Assembly: GCF_028583425.1 (NCBI RefSeq)
Contig: NC_072795.1
Span: 8,207,001-8,271,000 of the forward strand
Origin: Eublepharis macularius
Taxonomy: Eukaryota > Chordata > Lepidosauria > Squamata > Eublepharidae
Reading direction: 5' to 3'
DNA: 64,000 nucleotides
The notes below the pieces were generated by a model. The model made no database searches. It was not told the origin of the DNA and worked only from the letters and a program-made list of their open reading frames with translations. Numbering within the stretch: position 1 is the first letter of the stretch; each line of letters begins with the position of its first letter. Below are positions 7,720-19,712 of this stretch, in pieces. A program made the translations under genes and the position numbers.

Positions 7720-9259
7720 TTCACACTTGAGTTCTTTCAGAACTCTTGGATGTATGCCATCTGGGCCCGGTGATTTATCAGTTTTTAAATTATCTAGCAG
7801 TCGCATAACCTCCTCTCTCGTCACCTCAATGTGACTCAGGTCTTTCAAAACCCCTCCCAAAGTCAGTGCTTCCGGAGTGGGCATGCACTTCTTATCTTCC
7901 ACAGTGAAGACAGAAGCAAAGAACGCATTCAGCTTCTCGGCCATTTCCCTATCACCCTTTAGTAATCCTTTTACACCTTGGTCATCCAAGGGCCCCACTG
8001 CCTCCCTAGCTGGTTTCCTACTTCTAATATATTTAAAGAATTGTTTATTGTTTTTCTTTTATGTTCTTTGCAATATGCTCCTCATATTCCCTTTTTGCCT
8101 GTCTGATCACAGACTTGCACTTTTTTTGCCACAGCTTATGCTCCTTTTTATCAACCTCACTCCGACTAGTTTCCCACTGCCTAAAAGAATCCTTTTTACC
8201 TTTTACAGCTTCTATTACATTGCTTGTTAACCATGCTGGCCTTTTCCTAAACCTATTTGTGCCTTTCCTAACCAGCGGTATATATTTAATTTGAGCTTCC
8301 AGGATTGTAGTTTTAAATAGTCTCCAAGATTCCCCAAGTGTTTTGACCTTTTTTACTTTCCCTTTCAGTTTCTTCTTCACGTACCCCCTCATCTCAGAAA
8401 AGTTACCCCTTTTGAAGTTAAACATGGCTGTGTTGGTCCTATTTGGCAATTTCCTATTTATACATATGTTGTACTCAATAACATTATGGTCACTGTTCCC
8501 AAGTGGTGCAATCACATTTACATCTCTCACCAGGTCTTCAGCATTACTGAGGACCAAATCCAGGATCACCTCTCCCCTAGTAGGTTCTGTAACCATCTGT
8601 TCCATAGCACAGTCATTGAGACAGTCTAGAAACTCACTTTCTCTCCCCCGATTCGAACACCCATTGGCCCAGTCAATGTGTGGGTAGTTAAAATCACCCA
8701 TTACAACACAGTTTTTTTGTTTAGCAGCCATCTTTAATCCTGTCATCATTTTATAATCCTCCTCTATTTTCTGATCTGGAGGGCGATAACAAACTCCCAC
8801 AGTTAAGTTTCCATTTGGGCCCGTAATTTCAACCCATAGCATTTCCAGAAGCGAAACTAATTCAGTTACCTTCTCAATCTTACTGGAATGTATACCTTCT
8901 CTGACATATAGAGCCACCCCACCACCAACCCTTCCCTCCCTATCCTTCCGATATAATTTATATCCAGGAATCACCGTGTCCCACTGATTTTCCTCATCCC
9001 ACCAAGTTTCTGATATGCCCACAATGTCTATGGATTCGCCCAACACTAAACATTCCAGCTCCCCAATTTTACCTCGGACACTTCTAGCATTTGTATATAA
9101 ACACCTGTAACTTCCCCGGCACACTTTGCCTCGAGATGTAGTTAGGTCATCTGCACTGTTTGTCTCCATCTCAGTTGACAACTCTAATCTATCTCCCTGT
9201 AGAAGTGTTATACCTAGCCCTTCATCTCTCTGAGATGAACCATCCTGAACCAGAGACAC
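7720..9259 (-). CDS. CR1 ORF2, endonuclease and linker part (frameshifted)
   Basis: This is the N-terminal half of the CR1 ORF2 polyprotein: an APE-type endonuclease that nicks the target DNA to prime reverse transcription. Endonuclease signatures seen are LYTNARSVRGKIGEL (Asn), DIVGISETWWDE (catalytic Glu), CYRPPDQ, VVMGDFNYPHIDW (Asp/Asn) and PLGNSDHNVIEY (the SDH box). The frame ends prematurely at 8045 because of one extra A in an A-run (aaaaa, about 8051-8055). One base fewer restores ENNKQFFKYIRSRK and the following SPGPDGIHPRVLKEL. ORF2 is also cut by the DIRS element. 9259 is a GTG in an open frame that extends a little further, so the true start is uncertain. I treat it as a broken gene. 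Confidence 0.9.
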
Positions 9260-9288
9260 TTTATCTCTTGTCGGCTTTCCCCTAGCAT

Positions 9289-10197
9289 TTAGTTTAAAAA
9301 CTGCTCTGCCACCTTTTTGATTTTAAGTGCCAGCAGCCGGGTTCCTTCTCGGGACAAGTGGAGACCGTCTCTCTTGTACAGCTCCCGCTTGTCCCAAAAA
9401 GAATCCCAGTGCCTAACAAACTTGAACCCTTCCTCCCTACACCATCGTCTCATCCACGCATTGAGACTCCTGATCTGCGTTTGTCTCTCTGGCCCTGCGC
9501 GTGGAACAGGTAGCACTTCTGAGAAGGCTACCTTGGAGGTCCTGGCCTTGAGTCTCCTGCCTAACAGCCTAAATTTTTGTTCCAAGACCTCACGACTGCA
9601 TTTCCCAACATCGTTGGTTCCAACATGGACCACGACCGCTGACTCTTCCCCAGCACTATCTACCAGCCTATCTATAACACGCGTAATGTCCGCTACCTTC
9701 GCACCAGGCAGGCAAGTCACCATACGGTCAGAACGCGGTTGTGCCACCCAGCTATCTACTTGTCTAAGGATCGAATCACCAACTACCAAGAGCCTCCCTC
9801 CCGCCCCACCCAGGGATGGTTCCTTGATGCGAAAGGAAACCTGCTCACCAACTGAAGAAGAGGTCCCTTCTGAGGGCATGTTCCCCTTATCCTCAGTACG
9901 GTGCCCTGATTCCACAAGATCCTCATTCTCCTTGACAACAAGAACGCTGCCATTTTTAGAGTGGGACACATCTATCCTGTCCCTGAGAATCTTGTCCTCG
10001 TGCCTATCTAACTGTCTCCGCTTCTCCAGGTCAGCCACCTTGGCCTCAAGGGTACGTACTCGTTCCCTGAGAACCAGGAGCTCCTTGCAGCGAGCGCACA
10101 TCCAGGACTTCTGACCAGAAGGCAGATAGTCATACATGTGACACTCAGTGCAATACACTGGAAAGCCCCCAACCCCCTGCTGGCATTCTGACTTCAT
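9289..10197 (-). CDS. CR1 ORF1, zinc-finger/SGNH-esterase protein
   Basis: This 302-aa ORF is complete and open. Its N-terminus has paired cysteines (YCTEC and MCARC) typical of the CR1 ORF1 Zn-finger/PHD-like module. A short coiled-coil-like stretch follows (LVLRERVRTLEAKVADLEKR). From about residue 135 there is an SGNH/GDSL esterase domain with GDSIL (block I Ser), GTNDVG (Gly/Asn block) and DGLHLSREG (Asp-x-x-His). Such ORF1 proteins bind LINE RNA, and the esterase role in transposition is unknown. It ends about 30 bases before the visible ORF2 frame. Confidence 0.9.
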   Translation of the reverse strand: MKSECQQGVGGFPVYCTECHMYDYLPSGQKSWMCARCKELLVLRERVRTLEAKVADLEKRRQLDRHEDKILRDRIDVSHSKNGSVLVVKENEDLVESGHRTEDKGNMPSEGTSSSVGEQVSFRIKEPSLGGAGGRLLVVGDSILRQVDSWVAQPRSDRMVTCLPGAKVADITRVIDRLVDSAGEESAVVVHVGTNDVGKCSREVLEQKFRLLGRRLKARTSKVAFSEVLPVPRAGPERQTQIRSLNAWMRRWCREEGFKFVRHWDSFWDKRELYKRDGLHLSREGTRLLALKIKKVAEQFLN

Positions 10198-10717
10198 TAT
10201 TCTGTTTTAGGAATAACACACTAAGAGGAAAGAAAACGGCTATGATCCCCCGGCTATGATCCCCCGGCTAAGAGCCACAGGCCAAGAGCCCTTCAGCTCG
10301 CGCCAAAGGCTCGCGCCCCTGCCCAGCAGTTGCCTTTTCAATGCAAAAGGTCACTTCCTGCTAAGCACAGGAGGTGAGCACAAAGGGGGTGTGTGGCTTG
10401 TACTCCAGCAACCCCCAGCAGCCTTACAAACACACTCACCCTCAAACACAATCAAGCCCAAACACACTCAGCCTCAAAACTACACTCAAATCAACATAAA
10501 ACTACACACAAAAAGCCCCAAAGCTAGAGAGGACCACCCTTAGCTTCTCAGCTTAACCCACCACAGCCAAGAAAGGCAAAAAGCCCTTACCTCCTAACTG
10601 CTCACTGTTGTTGAAACAATGACATTTACCTTTAAAATTCTAACACTGGAAAAAAAAAATCTAAAGTTGCCCTTTTGTGAGCAAAAGGCATTTCTGCACA
10701 TGTGAAGAGGGATCCCA

Positions 10718-10720
<3 letters not shown>

Positions 10721-10769
<49 letters not shown>
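10721..10769. repeat. (TG)n microsatellite
   Basis: An uninterrupted gt dinucleotide tract of about 24 units lies just beyond the CR1 5' end. Confidence 0.97.
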
Positions 10770-11759
10770 CCACTCGGCCTGCATTTTACTAACCCTCAGG
10801 AGCAGCTTTCTTGTTTGGGTGTTTATGGTTTTTTGGATCCAACCCTATAACCTTTAGCAATGTTTGGTGAAGACAGGTTTAAATACAAGAAACTCAGCAA
10901 ACAGTTGTTCCCTTTGGTTTTTATCTTGGTATATAAGACTACAGTTTCATTTTTTTTAAAGAAAAGATTAACGTAGAAATAAAGCTAAGTAACAGTAGCT
11001 ATTACCAAAATAAAACCGATTTTTAAAGGTAGTTTAGTAGCTAAGTAGGCAGTAGACCAATCCTCCTTGTTTGCTAGATGCATGCCATTGCAGCAAGTGG
11101 ACAGTAAGAAAAGCTCTGTTATGTGCCTGCAGTAGGGAGAGGGGACAGATATTCTCTATTCCTGCCCTCGCTAGCGAATGTCACCCTCATGAAATAAAAA
11201 AAAGGGAAACTCCCACCTACACAGTGCCACTCTTGGCTGGCTGGAACATTTGTTAATGTGTGGCCACCTGTGGTCAGCCGACAGTATTTGACCTCTTAGA
11301 TGACTGGCATGCCAGTTCTGACATGGTTGCAAAGAATATTTGCAGATATTTGCTTCTTGGCAGCTAGACTGACTAATTCGGGAAAAAAATGCCAGAAAAG
11401 GCTTTGATTAATCTATGCAAACTGGCAGTCACAACTACCATTTGTGTGTGTGTTGGGGATGTTATATACATACAAGCTCTGTCTTTTAATTAGAAGGTGG
11501 ATCCCACCTCCTCCACACACACCAGATAACCTACTTACATTCTCTTATCCTTAAACATGTGGTTCTCAAACGTTTAAAATCAAACCCACTTTGAATCTTA
11601 GTGGAGTTTTTTGTATTCACCTGTAAACTAACCATGCTAATTTCCCGTTCTGCACCGTGAAGCATAGTTAACAAGTGAACAAGTTAATTTTTTTCACGTT
11701 AAGTACCTGTATAGTATTACTGAAGGACAAATGGTATTTCAGGGCCATTTCCCACATGG
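10770..11759. other. Intron 1 sequence, no gene seen
   Basis: AT-rich intron sequence. I see no coding similarity and no clear repeat structure. Confidence 0.6.
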
Positions 11760-11960
11760 TCTATTTAATTTTATTTATGTTATTTATAGTCCACCTTTCT
11801 CCCTCGGACTCCAGACCGATTACATAGTGAAAGTCAGTATGATCAAGGGCTGAGGCAGATAAACAACACAATAGGGTATGGATTGCAGAAACCTGAAAGT
11901 ATGCACAAATATAAAGATGAAACGTTGAAAAAAAGTAAGTAATTTGACATGACATCTTAA
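11760..11960 (-). repeat. Interspersed repeat, family A (LINE 3' tail-like)
   Basis: It resembles 24390-24600 and 46480-46700, sharing 'gattacatagtgaaagtcagtatgatca...' and 'aagtatgcacaaatataaa' style text after a tttattta start. The order suggests the 3' UTR of an antisense L2-like LINE. The family name is uncertain. Confidence 0.55.
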
Positions 11961-12129
11961 ACAAGGTGGACAGTCCTTATAGGAGCATATCTACACTGAC
12001 AGTCTAAAGTAGTATACACTAATATCATTACTAGATTCTCCCTTTCCAGAGCATCTCTCTGAACCATTTCTTACAACACAGCCCTGTTACCTGAGTAAAA
12101 AGGCCTACTAAGTAACTCAGTTTTGCTTA

Positions 12130-13235
12130 GTTTAAGCCAAGAGAGTGGGAGCTTTCCCGATCTCTTCATTCAAGCCATTCCATAATGCAGGGCCACCGCA
12201 GCGCATGAATTGGCAGCTGTTGATTTTGCCCATTCGCAGGGTGGCACCTGCAGAGGGCCAAGTTCAGATGAGCAAAGTTGCCGAAGTGAAGCAGAGGGAG
12301 AGAAGCAGACCTGTAGATTTGAAGGACCAAGGCCATGAAGGGCTTTGTATGTGATAGCCAATACCTTGAAAAGTGACTTGCATTCGATAGGCGGGGCGCG
12401 CAAGAGAATGAACTGCCGCCTTTGTCCGGGTTACCAGATCGGTTTATGCCTTATTAATGTTTACAGCGGATGATGGCGCCCCTGAGGAAGTGATTCTACG
12501 AAATCTGAGCTTGTGAGCCGGCCCCAGATAGGGCGTAGAGTTTTGTTTCATCTTTCCTCTCTTCCATCGCTTCACAGAGAAAGAAGATACAGTGCTATTT
12601 TCGCTTTATATGAAAGAGACTAAACTTTTGGACTTGGATGTTCATCCCGGATTTGTTCCTTTCTATTATGTTTATGAATGTACAGCCCCTATGTTTGGGC
12701 ATTTGAAATAATCTTGAAGCTGTATGAGTTGGGTATGAATTGATACGATAATTTGAAGCACATGAGCACTTTGAATAATATTTATTTGGTATATGTGTAA
12801 ATTGTGGATTGATTTCTTGAGTTTTTACTCTGTCTTATTCGCGGCTTGTGGCGGGAGAAGCCATTGTTGTGTTAATACCTTGAATTGAAGCAGGAAACTG
12901 ATGGGTAGCCAACCGAGTAACTGCAGAATGGGGAAACTGATGGGTAGCCAACAGAGTAACTGCAGAATGCTCCTCCTGGCTCCTGATAATAACCAAGCTG
13001 CAGCATTCTGCACAGTATGACTTTGAGGGGAGACCTATGTAGAGTGAATTACAGTAATCTAGTCTTGATATCATGCCATGGATCCAGATGGCCAGATCGG
13101 CTGCATCAGGCTAGGGGGCCATTTTCCAGGCTAGTTTGAGTTGAGAGAAGACTTTTTTGCGGCTAGGTTTACTTGTTTCTCTAGCAGCAGTGCTGGTCCA
13201 GGTATAACTTCTAGGATCTGAACGGAGTCTGCAAG
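12130..13235 (-). mobile_element. L2-like LINE remnant with insert and tandem duplication
   Basis: Minus-strand translations recover degraded C-terminal RT text of L2-type LINEs: ISRLDYCNSLYIGLPSKS near 13040-13070 and VLAITYKALHGLGPSNL near 12310-12360. The two parts are separated by about 420 bp of unrelated sequence (about 12410-12830). A 38-bp unit (ggaaactgatgggtagccaa...) is tandemly duplicated at about 12893-12969. The remnant is old and non-functional. Confidence 0.75.
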
Positions 13236-13239
13236 GATC

Positions 13240-15330
13240 AATTGAACCCATTGAAAGTTGGGAAGATAATTACTTCAGAAGCAGGCCGAAATTCTCTGGC
13301 AAGCCTCTTCTCCAAGCTCTGTTTCTCCTCTTCCCTCCGGGCCTCACAGCTCAATCAGAAGAGAGGCATGATCCACGTTGGGGTCTTGACCTACAGTTTG
13401 AGAGCCATTGCCTCAAAAAAATTTTTAATGCCGTTCTCTCAAAATGTTTGCAACGTCTTGCCGATTCCTGACTAAAGGCAGAAATGGGGGGGTTGGGGTG
13501 GAATTCTGGAGCTAGTCAGAGACAACAGATGGTTCTCTCCTCCTGTGAGCCTTCTACACAATGGGTCCTGTGATCCAAGGCAGTTTCTGAGCTGCCCCCC
13601 TGCCGTTCACAGCATCACGAAGGACGCAACTGGCAGTGTGCAAAACGCTGTGACTCACGGGACTCCCCTTGTCTTCAGTGAGATCATCAGTTTGATGACG
13701 GAGAAAAGCTTGTTGAATGGAGTGTTTGTTTTTTGGTGTTACTGGATCCGTCTTGCGTACGGTGTAGTTCTAGTAGCAGCCTCCAAAGGGCAAGCCTGGC
13801 TGGGCTGGGAGGTACAGCGCAGAGCCACTTGCAAGTACTGAGTGCATATTCTGTAGTTGTAAGCGGAGGGTGTGTCCCTCTGTGCCTGGGCAACCTGGTC
13901 TCCACCTCTGCTGATTGGTTGCCTGCTAAAGGTGGGAATACTGAATGGCACCTATGGAGATCTTGGCTAGGATCCCAAGAGCCCTACTATGCGCATGCTT
14001 AAAGCATTCACACAAGCCCTGCCCGTTTCTCCCATCTACTGTCTGCTGCAGCTCCTAGCGTGGCTTTGGATGTTCCTTTGCCCCAGCCCTCAAGAACAGA
14101 GAAGGCCTAAAAATTTCTGGAATGCACAAGGAAAGCCCAGCTTTGGATCCCAGCTGTTACGTCTGGAGCAGAGTTACTTATGCCCTAATGCCGCTTGCAA
14201 AATAGGAACTGGGGAGGACGAGTGTGGGAATTGAACAGTTCTATAAATGTTTCTCTTTGGTCAAGCCATCTCGTTGGGACATTTGGTCTGCTGGTGACAG
14301 GTGGATGGCCTCGTGGTGTTTTGTTCTGGAAAAGCGGAAAGCTTCAGAGTTCTAGTTGGATTCTAATGCAACGACCTTGCAAACTGTATTACGGCTATCA
14401 AGGGCACGTTTTGCCATTTTACATACTGAGTTCTAAATCCTTGCTCTTCCAGGGTCTTGCTCTTCCAGGGTCAGCAAGTTTTTATTAAAACGTTTTATAG
14501 ACCACCGTCCATGACTCCTGCAGCAGGATAACAATATAATAAAACTAGGTCTAAAATCATATAAACAGTTGTGAAACAGTTTAAAATCTTGAAAAAGCAG
14601 CACACCAGTAGAATTAACTGTTATATTGTCATAAATACATTCATGTGAATCGACCAGATGCAGACTGGGTGGTGGTGGGGAGAGATCGTCCAGAAGCCTG
14701 GCTGGGTATGTGTGTAGACTCTTAGCTACTCTGTGCTGCGTCAGCGCTACATTAAAGAACGTGTATGCTTGTCATTCAAAGCCACCACGTACAATTGTTG
14801 AAATGCTGAGCTCTAAGGTATTTCTGTTGCAAATTATTCACATTTTGTCATAATCCGGAAATTAAGCAATAAACAGGACACGTGGTTCAAGCACCCTCTG
14901 TAAGGTTTCATTTAAGGTGGGCCATTTGGAAATGGTCACGAATGATTGTAAGTTTTAACCATGTTGGGTAAGGATTCTGGATGTGCCAGTCCTCTGAACC
15001 AGTTCTTCTCTTTGGCTTTTATCCTGATCAGGTTACAGTTTAAAAAAATTAAAGCATAAACAAACCCAGTAAAAGCAACTATTATAAATAACAAGATTGG
15101 TTGTGCTTTTTGAAATGCTGTGAGAGCGAGTGGCCGGGAGGATGAACTTTTGCTATGCTGTTAGGGTTCTCCCAAATGCTGTAGGAGGTGAGCAACACCC
15201 TTCTTTTCTGCCTTTGATGATGAATGGCGCCTTGATGAAATTAAAATCCTACCTAGCGACATTCCTGGCTTAGAGGAATATTTGACAGCATTTCGCTACA
15301 ATCAAATAAAGAACGGTTGACTGGTCAGTT
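13240..15330. other. Intron 1 sequence, mostly unassigned
   Basis: No coding exon is recognised. The 14475-14640 stretch looks like a LINE 3' tail (tttttattaaaacgttttatagacc...), but I cannot name the family. Confidence 0.5.
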
Positions 15331-15479
15331 AACTGGTGTTACAACCCACACATGAAGCCACATTATATTTATTTTCATTTTATTTTATTTTTTTTCAAAT
15401 TTCTATTCCGCCCTCCCCAGGAGCGGGCTTTGTTTGGCTGGCCCTGGCATTTGAGTCTGAGCTGCATGGGCTCCACCTC

Positions 15480-15670
15480 CACCAAGGCGCTAGAAGCCCG
15501 TGCCACTGTATCAGTCCACTGGCCCTTCTAGGTTTGTGTTCATTCGAACTGTCAGTGGCTCTCAGGCACATCACCTACTGCCTGCTCCTGGAGGTGCTAC
15601 TGGGGTTTAAACCTGAGTCCTTCTGTGTGCCAAGCCGATTCTTTACCTCTGAGCTGTAGCCCCTCAGTTA
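15480..15670 (-). repeat. tRNA-derived SINE (GCTCAG-type), antisense
   Basis: The reverse complement reads 'ggggctacagctcagaggtaaag...' (A-box region) with 'aggtttaaacccca' in the B-box position and a diverged body. It is the same family as the copies at 28430, 30660, 31930, 51950 and 55665. Confidence 0.7.
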
Positions 15671-15694
15671 CAATAGAGTTTAAGCTACAGCTTA

Positions 15695-15905
15695 TTGAAC
15701 TGACAGAGAGAATGGAAGGAACCCTAAGATGGAAAACCAAAGTCCGTTGACTTGCACCAGGTGTAGCAAGTCTCTTAAGGTGCTTCTGGATCCGAATCTT
15801 GCTCTTCCACTACAGACTAACACGGCTACCCACCCGAAACCAGGATACACAACGTATGTCATACCTTTAAAAAGTATATCAAGCCGTTTCAGCACTTCTA
15901 AACAG
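15695..15905 (-). repeat. Snap-back family tail/arm
   Basis: The reverse complement reads 'gtagccgtgttagtctgtagtggaa...' followed by 'aagcaccttaagagac'. This is the tail and one arm of the snap-back repeat family described for 28485-28701. The second arm is not evident. Confidence 0.6.
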
Positions 15906-16059
15906 AAGCCGCTGGTGTGCTGCTAGTCCACGCTTGTCCATTTCCAGAGCTCTCATTGGAACCTGGGACTCTTAATTGATATTGGGGGTAGGGGGCTTTT
16001 TTAAATTGGCTTCACCGCCAGTGTTCACTTCAGAGTTCTTCTCTGAAATGTACCCTTTC

Positions 16060-16290
16060 TGTCTGTCCGTTTCTATCTTACCCTTTCTCCAAATAACTCA
16101 GTGCAGTGTATGCCGTTCTCCCCTCCTCCATTTTTTCCTCCCAACAACCCTATGAGGTAGGTTAGGCTGAGAGTGTGTAACTGACCCAAGGTCATCCTGC
16201 AAGCTTCCATGGCAGAGTGGGGATTTGAACCCGTGGCTCCCAGACCCTAGTCTGACAGTAATCATTGAACCACACTAGCTCTTGTTAACC
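16060..16290 (-). repeat. Sauria-type SINE, antisense
   Basis: The antisense tRNA-derived head (B box as ggatttgaacccg; A-box side near tgaaccacactagctc) precedes a body with 'acaaccctatgaggtaggttaggctgagag'. Confidence 0.8.
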
Positions 16291-16299
16291 TTGGAGGAG

Positions 16300-17940
16300 A
16301 CCGTACCATATCTCAAGGTCTGTAAAACGAGAGAGAGAGATCGAGTGCTGTTGATACTGATGTTTATACAAAAGGGTGGTATAGTGAGAATTTGACTGCC
16401 TTGGATTGCTGTTTAGGTAACACAGAGCAGACTAGGGAGTTGGCTTGTATTATGTTGTTAGGGAAGAGTAGGTGAATTTTCCTCTCTAATTCTTGAAGCA
16501 AAGGAAAATGAGATGGAGGAACGGAAGTGGATGAGAGGTATTCCAGACTGCTCACAGTTCTCAGTGGACATCTACAGATGCTTTCTTTTGCATCCAGGCT
16601 ACGATGTCTTCATGAAGCCAGATGCATGAATGCGTTTTTCCCCCTATGACAGCAACCAGTCTCCTTTACGTTAAGTGAAAAAGAGCGTTGCTGTCAATTC
16701 GAGCCAAAGCGATTGCAAAATTGAGCCCAGATGTGAGGTAAAGCTACAGCAAGCATTGGAAAATCACATGGACTGCTGTTGAGAACAGCAGGTAGGTTTG
16801 GCAGCTGCTGGAGCTTGGCTTGAGGCCTTTTGCCTGCTTGCCAGTTATCATAAGGCCAGAGGACCAAGGGGGTGGGTGGGTGGGGGGAATAGTATGGCAA
16901 GCGTGCTGTGCTAGAGCTCACTTCTGACACTCAGTGGTAGCCCTTGCTCTGTTGGGTTGCCATTGTGCTATATGGGTGGAGCTTGGCATCAAAAGTTGGT
17001 ACCACTGCCCAGGAATCATGTCTTCAATGTAACCCCACCTCCCTTCCCAGGTTGCCACCCATTTTGTACGCCAAACTCAACCGCATTGCACTGTGCAGTG
17101 AAACTTACGTGCCGTGTGTTGTATCGTGCCTGTGTTTAGAGTGGCAGTGCACCAGAGTAACTCAACACGGGCATGCGTGTTTGGCAAAACCGTTTTCTTT
17201 CATAACCTGTCAGTTTTTATTCAGAAGTGGCCGTTACTGTTTGGAAGCTTCTGCAAATCCATTTCATGTTGTTTCTAATTGCGCCTGGAAAAACATTTAC
17301 TCTTTCAAAACTGAAAGAGGACCAGTCCCTGGCTTAAAATTAAAAAAAACAAAAACAAAACCAACCTTTCGCCGGAAGAAAGGGACCCTCAGAAGCTGAG
17401 CGCTTATTGCTTTTCTTTTGTTTGGCTTTTTATAATCTGGGAGTGGACTCGATTGGAACTTCTGGCTGTTCTTGTATTTGGAGAGGAAGACGAAAATTAC
17501 TCGAGCGGCACATCAGGGATCCAGGAACCTCATGGTGTGGTGCTGTGTTGTGGCACAGGTGGCTACCTGGGACTTCCTGGAACCCTCTTCAGTTGCAAAA
17601 CAGAATAAGGATCTGCAGGCATCAGTCCCAGGGTAGAAGTCTGATCTTCTGCGCCTACATATTCAGAACACCAGTACCTTTTGCCTGCTGAGCTTTGGGG
17701 TCAAGTAAAGACCCCAGCCAAGGCTTAACGAAGGTGTATTTCTCAAGCAGCCAGAACAGTCCTTGCTTGGGAATTTCAAGGCATAGTCTAGCTGGTATCT
17801 GCTGTCACTTTTCCAGTTTGAGCTGCCACGGGGAGTCTGTGTCCCTGACAGGCTTCAAGAAAAGCTTAATGGGCCACAGCGCCATGCCAGGAGAAGTCTA
17901 CTGCGCAGTGAAGAACTGCCAGAGAGCCCAGTGCGGCTCA
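16300..17940. other. Intron 1 sequence, no gene seen
   Basis: Longer open frames here (for example 16944-17399) have no recognisable protein similarity or splice context, so I treat them as chance. Confidence 0.55.
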
Positions 17941-17949
17941 GCTGAGACT

Positions 17950-18030
17950 TTGTTTTTCTATGTTTCTTGTATTGTGAATATTGTGCCCACTGATGACAAT
18001 AAAGGTGAACTGAACTGAACTGAACTGAGA
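17950..18030 (+). repeat. L2-like LINE 3' tail
   Basis: Text 'tgatgacaataaaggtgaac' is followed by four (tgaac) units, a typical 3' end of reptile L2/CR1-clade LINEs. Confidence 0.6.
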
Positions 18031-18084
18031 CTTTTTCTGCCCTGTTTAGTTTGACTTTGCTGTTTGGAGCAACATTACTTATGT

Positions 18085-18315
18085 CTTTATTTATTTTACT
18101 CCTTTGCTACCCTGCCTTTCTCTCCAGTGGAGACTCAAGGCAATTTATATCATTCTCTTCTCCTCCGTTTTATCCTCATAACAACCCTGTGAGGTAGGCT
18201 AGGCTGAGTCTGTGTCCCTGAGCCAAGGTCAACCAGCAAGCTTCCATGGATTCGAACCTGGGTCTCCCAAGATTCTAGTCTGACCTTCTAAATGCAAGAC
18301 CACACTATCTGGCCT
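18085..18315 (-). repeat. Sauria-type SINE, antisense
   Basis: The body 'cataacaaccctgtgaggtaggctaggctgag' and the B box 'ggattcgaacctgg' in antisense are clear. Confidence 0.82.
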
Positions 18316-19367
18316 TCAGTGGAGAACTGCCCTGGTCTTCAGTGGAGAACGTGTCTTCATTGCACTTGGTGCAGCTTTGTCTCTGTGGCCTGGTCCGCTT
18401 CACTTGTTGTTCCTCACCAGCTGGCTCTGGAAATCCTATGCTTCTTGTCCAGTAGCTCACAATTTGCAGGCAATTAGCAAGCAACAATCCAAGCCAGGGG
18501 CTGAGTAGGCAGGTGGGGAAGAACACCTGGTTTTCAGAACTCCACACCGTGTCTTTTTACTTCTTATTTTTGGTATGCTACTGCTGTGGAGTTCCTTATC
18601 CTATATTCTTGGTTGTGTATGTGTTGCTCAGGTGAAGATTTGGAATATATAACACAATTTCAGCTTTGGGGATCAAAGCAATCAAATTTTTAGCCCTTTT
18701 GACCAGAAGGGAATGCTTAACAAAATCTCTGTAGGCATAAAAGGACACAGTAAGAGTTGGGTGGGGCTTCAGTGCAAATTGTGGTGCGAATTGTGGATGC
18801 ATATGATAACTTGAATTATTTCTACAGAAATCCAGCTTTTGGGGGGATCTCAATTTGAGTTATGTGAGCACGTTTTTTTGACAAGCCAGCATCCAAAAGT
18901 CACCCCCCCCAATCAGTAAGTGGGCTGGCCATTAATATATTTTGTTTCAGGTCAACCCCCCCCTCCCAAAAATGTGAGAGGACCTTCTTTCTTTATATTG
19001 ATGGACTGTTTCTCAGGGTTGGATCCAGAAACTGGAGGAGAATCTGCAGATTAAATAGGCTGGAGTCTGAGTGAGAGCGTGACGATGAGCTCGAAGAGTA
19101 TGTAAGAAAAAGGTTAACATCTTATAGACATATAACAGAATATTAAAACTACGTAATATTTCTTCTCTCCATCTCCCCACTTACTTATATTAAAATACAT
19201 TATGTTCAGCATTTTAAAAAAAACCTTATTTTTCAGCCACATAGTCAAAAAAACTTTCAATTTTTCCTGAAATTCTGAAATTATCCTATTATGCCTATAA
19301 GAGGTTAATTTAGCCATTGACACATAAACATACAATTTATTCATCCATTCAGTCACGTCTGGGCAAA
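18316..19367. other. Intron 1 sequence, no gene seen
   Basis: AT-rich, with short C-runs near 18900 and 18956. No feature is supported. Confidence 0.5.
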
Positions 19368-19375
19368 GTTCAGCC

Positions 19376-19712
19376 TAGAGATGGGCACGATCTGGGAAAA
19401 ATCCGAACGGTGTGGTTCACATTTGTGGCGTTTCACCAACTTTCTCTGGTTTACGAACCGGTTCATTTGGTTTGTAAAAACATCACTTCTGGGGAGCAGA
19501 AGGTCTGCAGAAAGCCCCTCCCCCTGTTGCCTAGGAAACTGATTGGTGCCAGGCTGTCTGCAGCGACGAACCAAAAAACAAACCAAACGAACTGGCCTAA
19601 AGTTGTGGCGGTTGGTCAGAAATGGGCTCTGATGAACCGCCAGTTCATGAACCACGAACTGGCCCAGTTCTTGACGAACTTTGATTTGTATTTCAGTTCA
19701 TGCCCATGTCTA
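19376..19712. mobile_element. hAT-type MITE with 8-bp TSD
   Basis: This 337-bp non-autonomous element has imperfect terminal inverted repeats. The left end tagagatgggcacga matches the complement of the right end tcatgcccatgtcta. It is flanked by a perfect 8-bp duplication gttcagcc (19368-19375 and 19713-19720), the hallmark of hAT transposition. There is no transposase; the interior is rich in 'gaac' words. Confidence 0.9.

Larger units (their letters stand above)
7720..10620 (-). mobile_element. CR1 LINE, 5' half
   Basis: This is the upstream half of the antisense CR1. On the minus strand it holds a 5' UTR (about 10200-10620), ORF1 (9289-10197) and the endonuclease part of ORF2 up to the DIRS insertion. 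The 5' region has a short tandem repeat (cggctatgatccccc, twice near 10240-10268) and C/A-rich text. The exact 5' limit near 10620 is an estimate. The copy is little decayed. Confidence 0.88.

Noticed and set aside
9317..10114. 265-codon plus-strand open frame
   Set aside because: Shadow of CR1 ORF1 on the other strand; no independent evidence.
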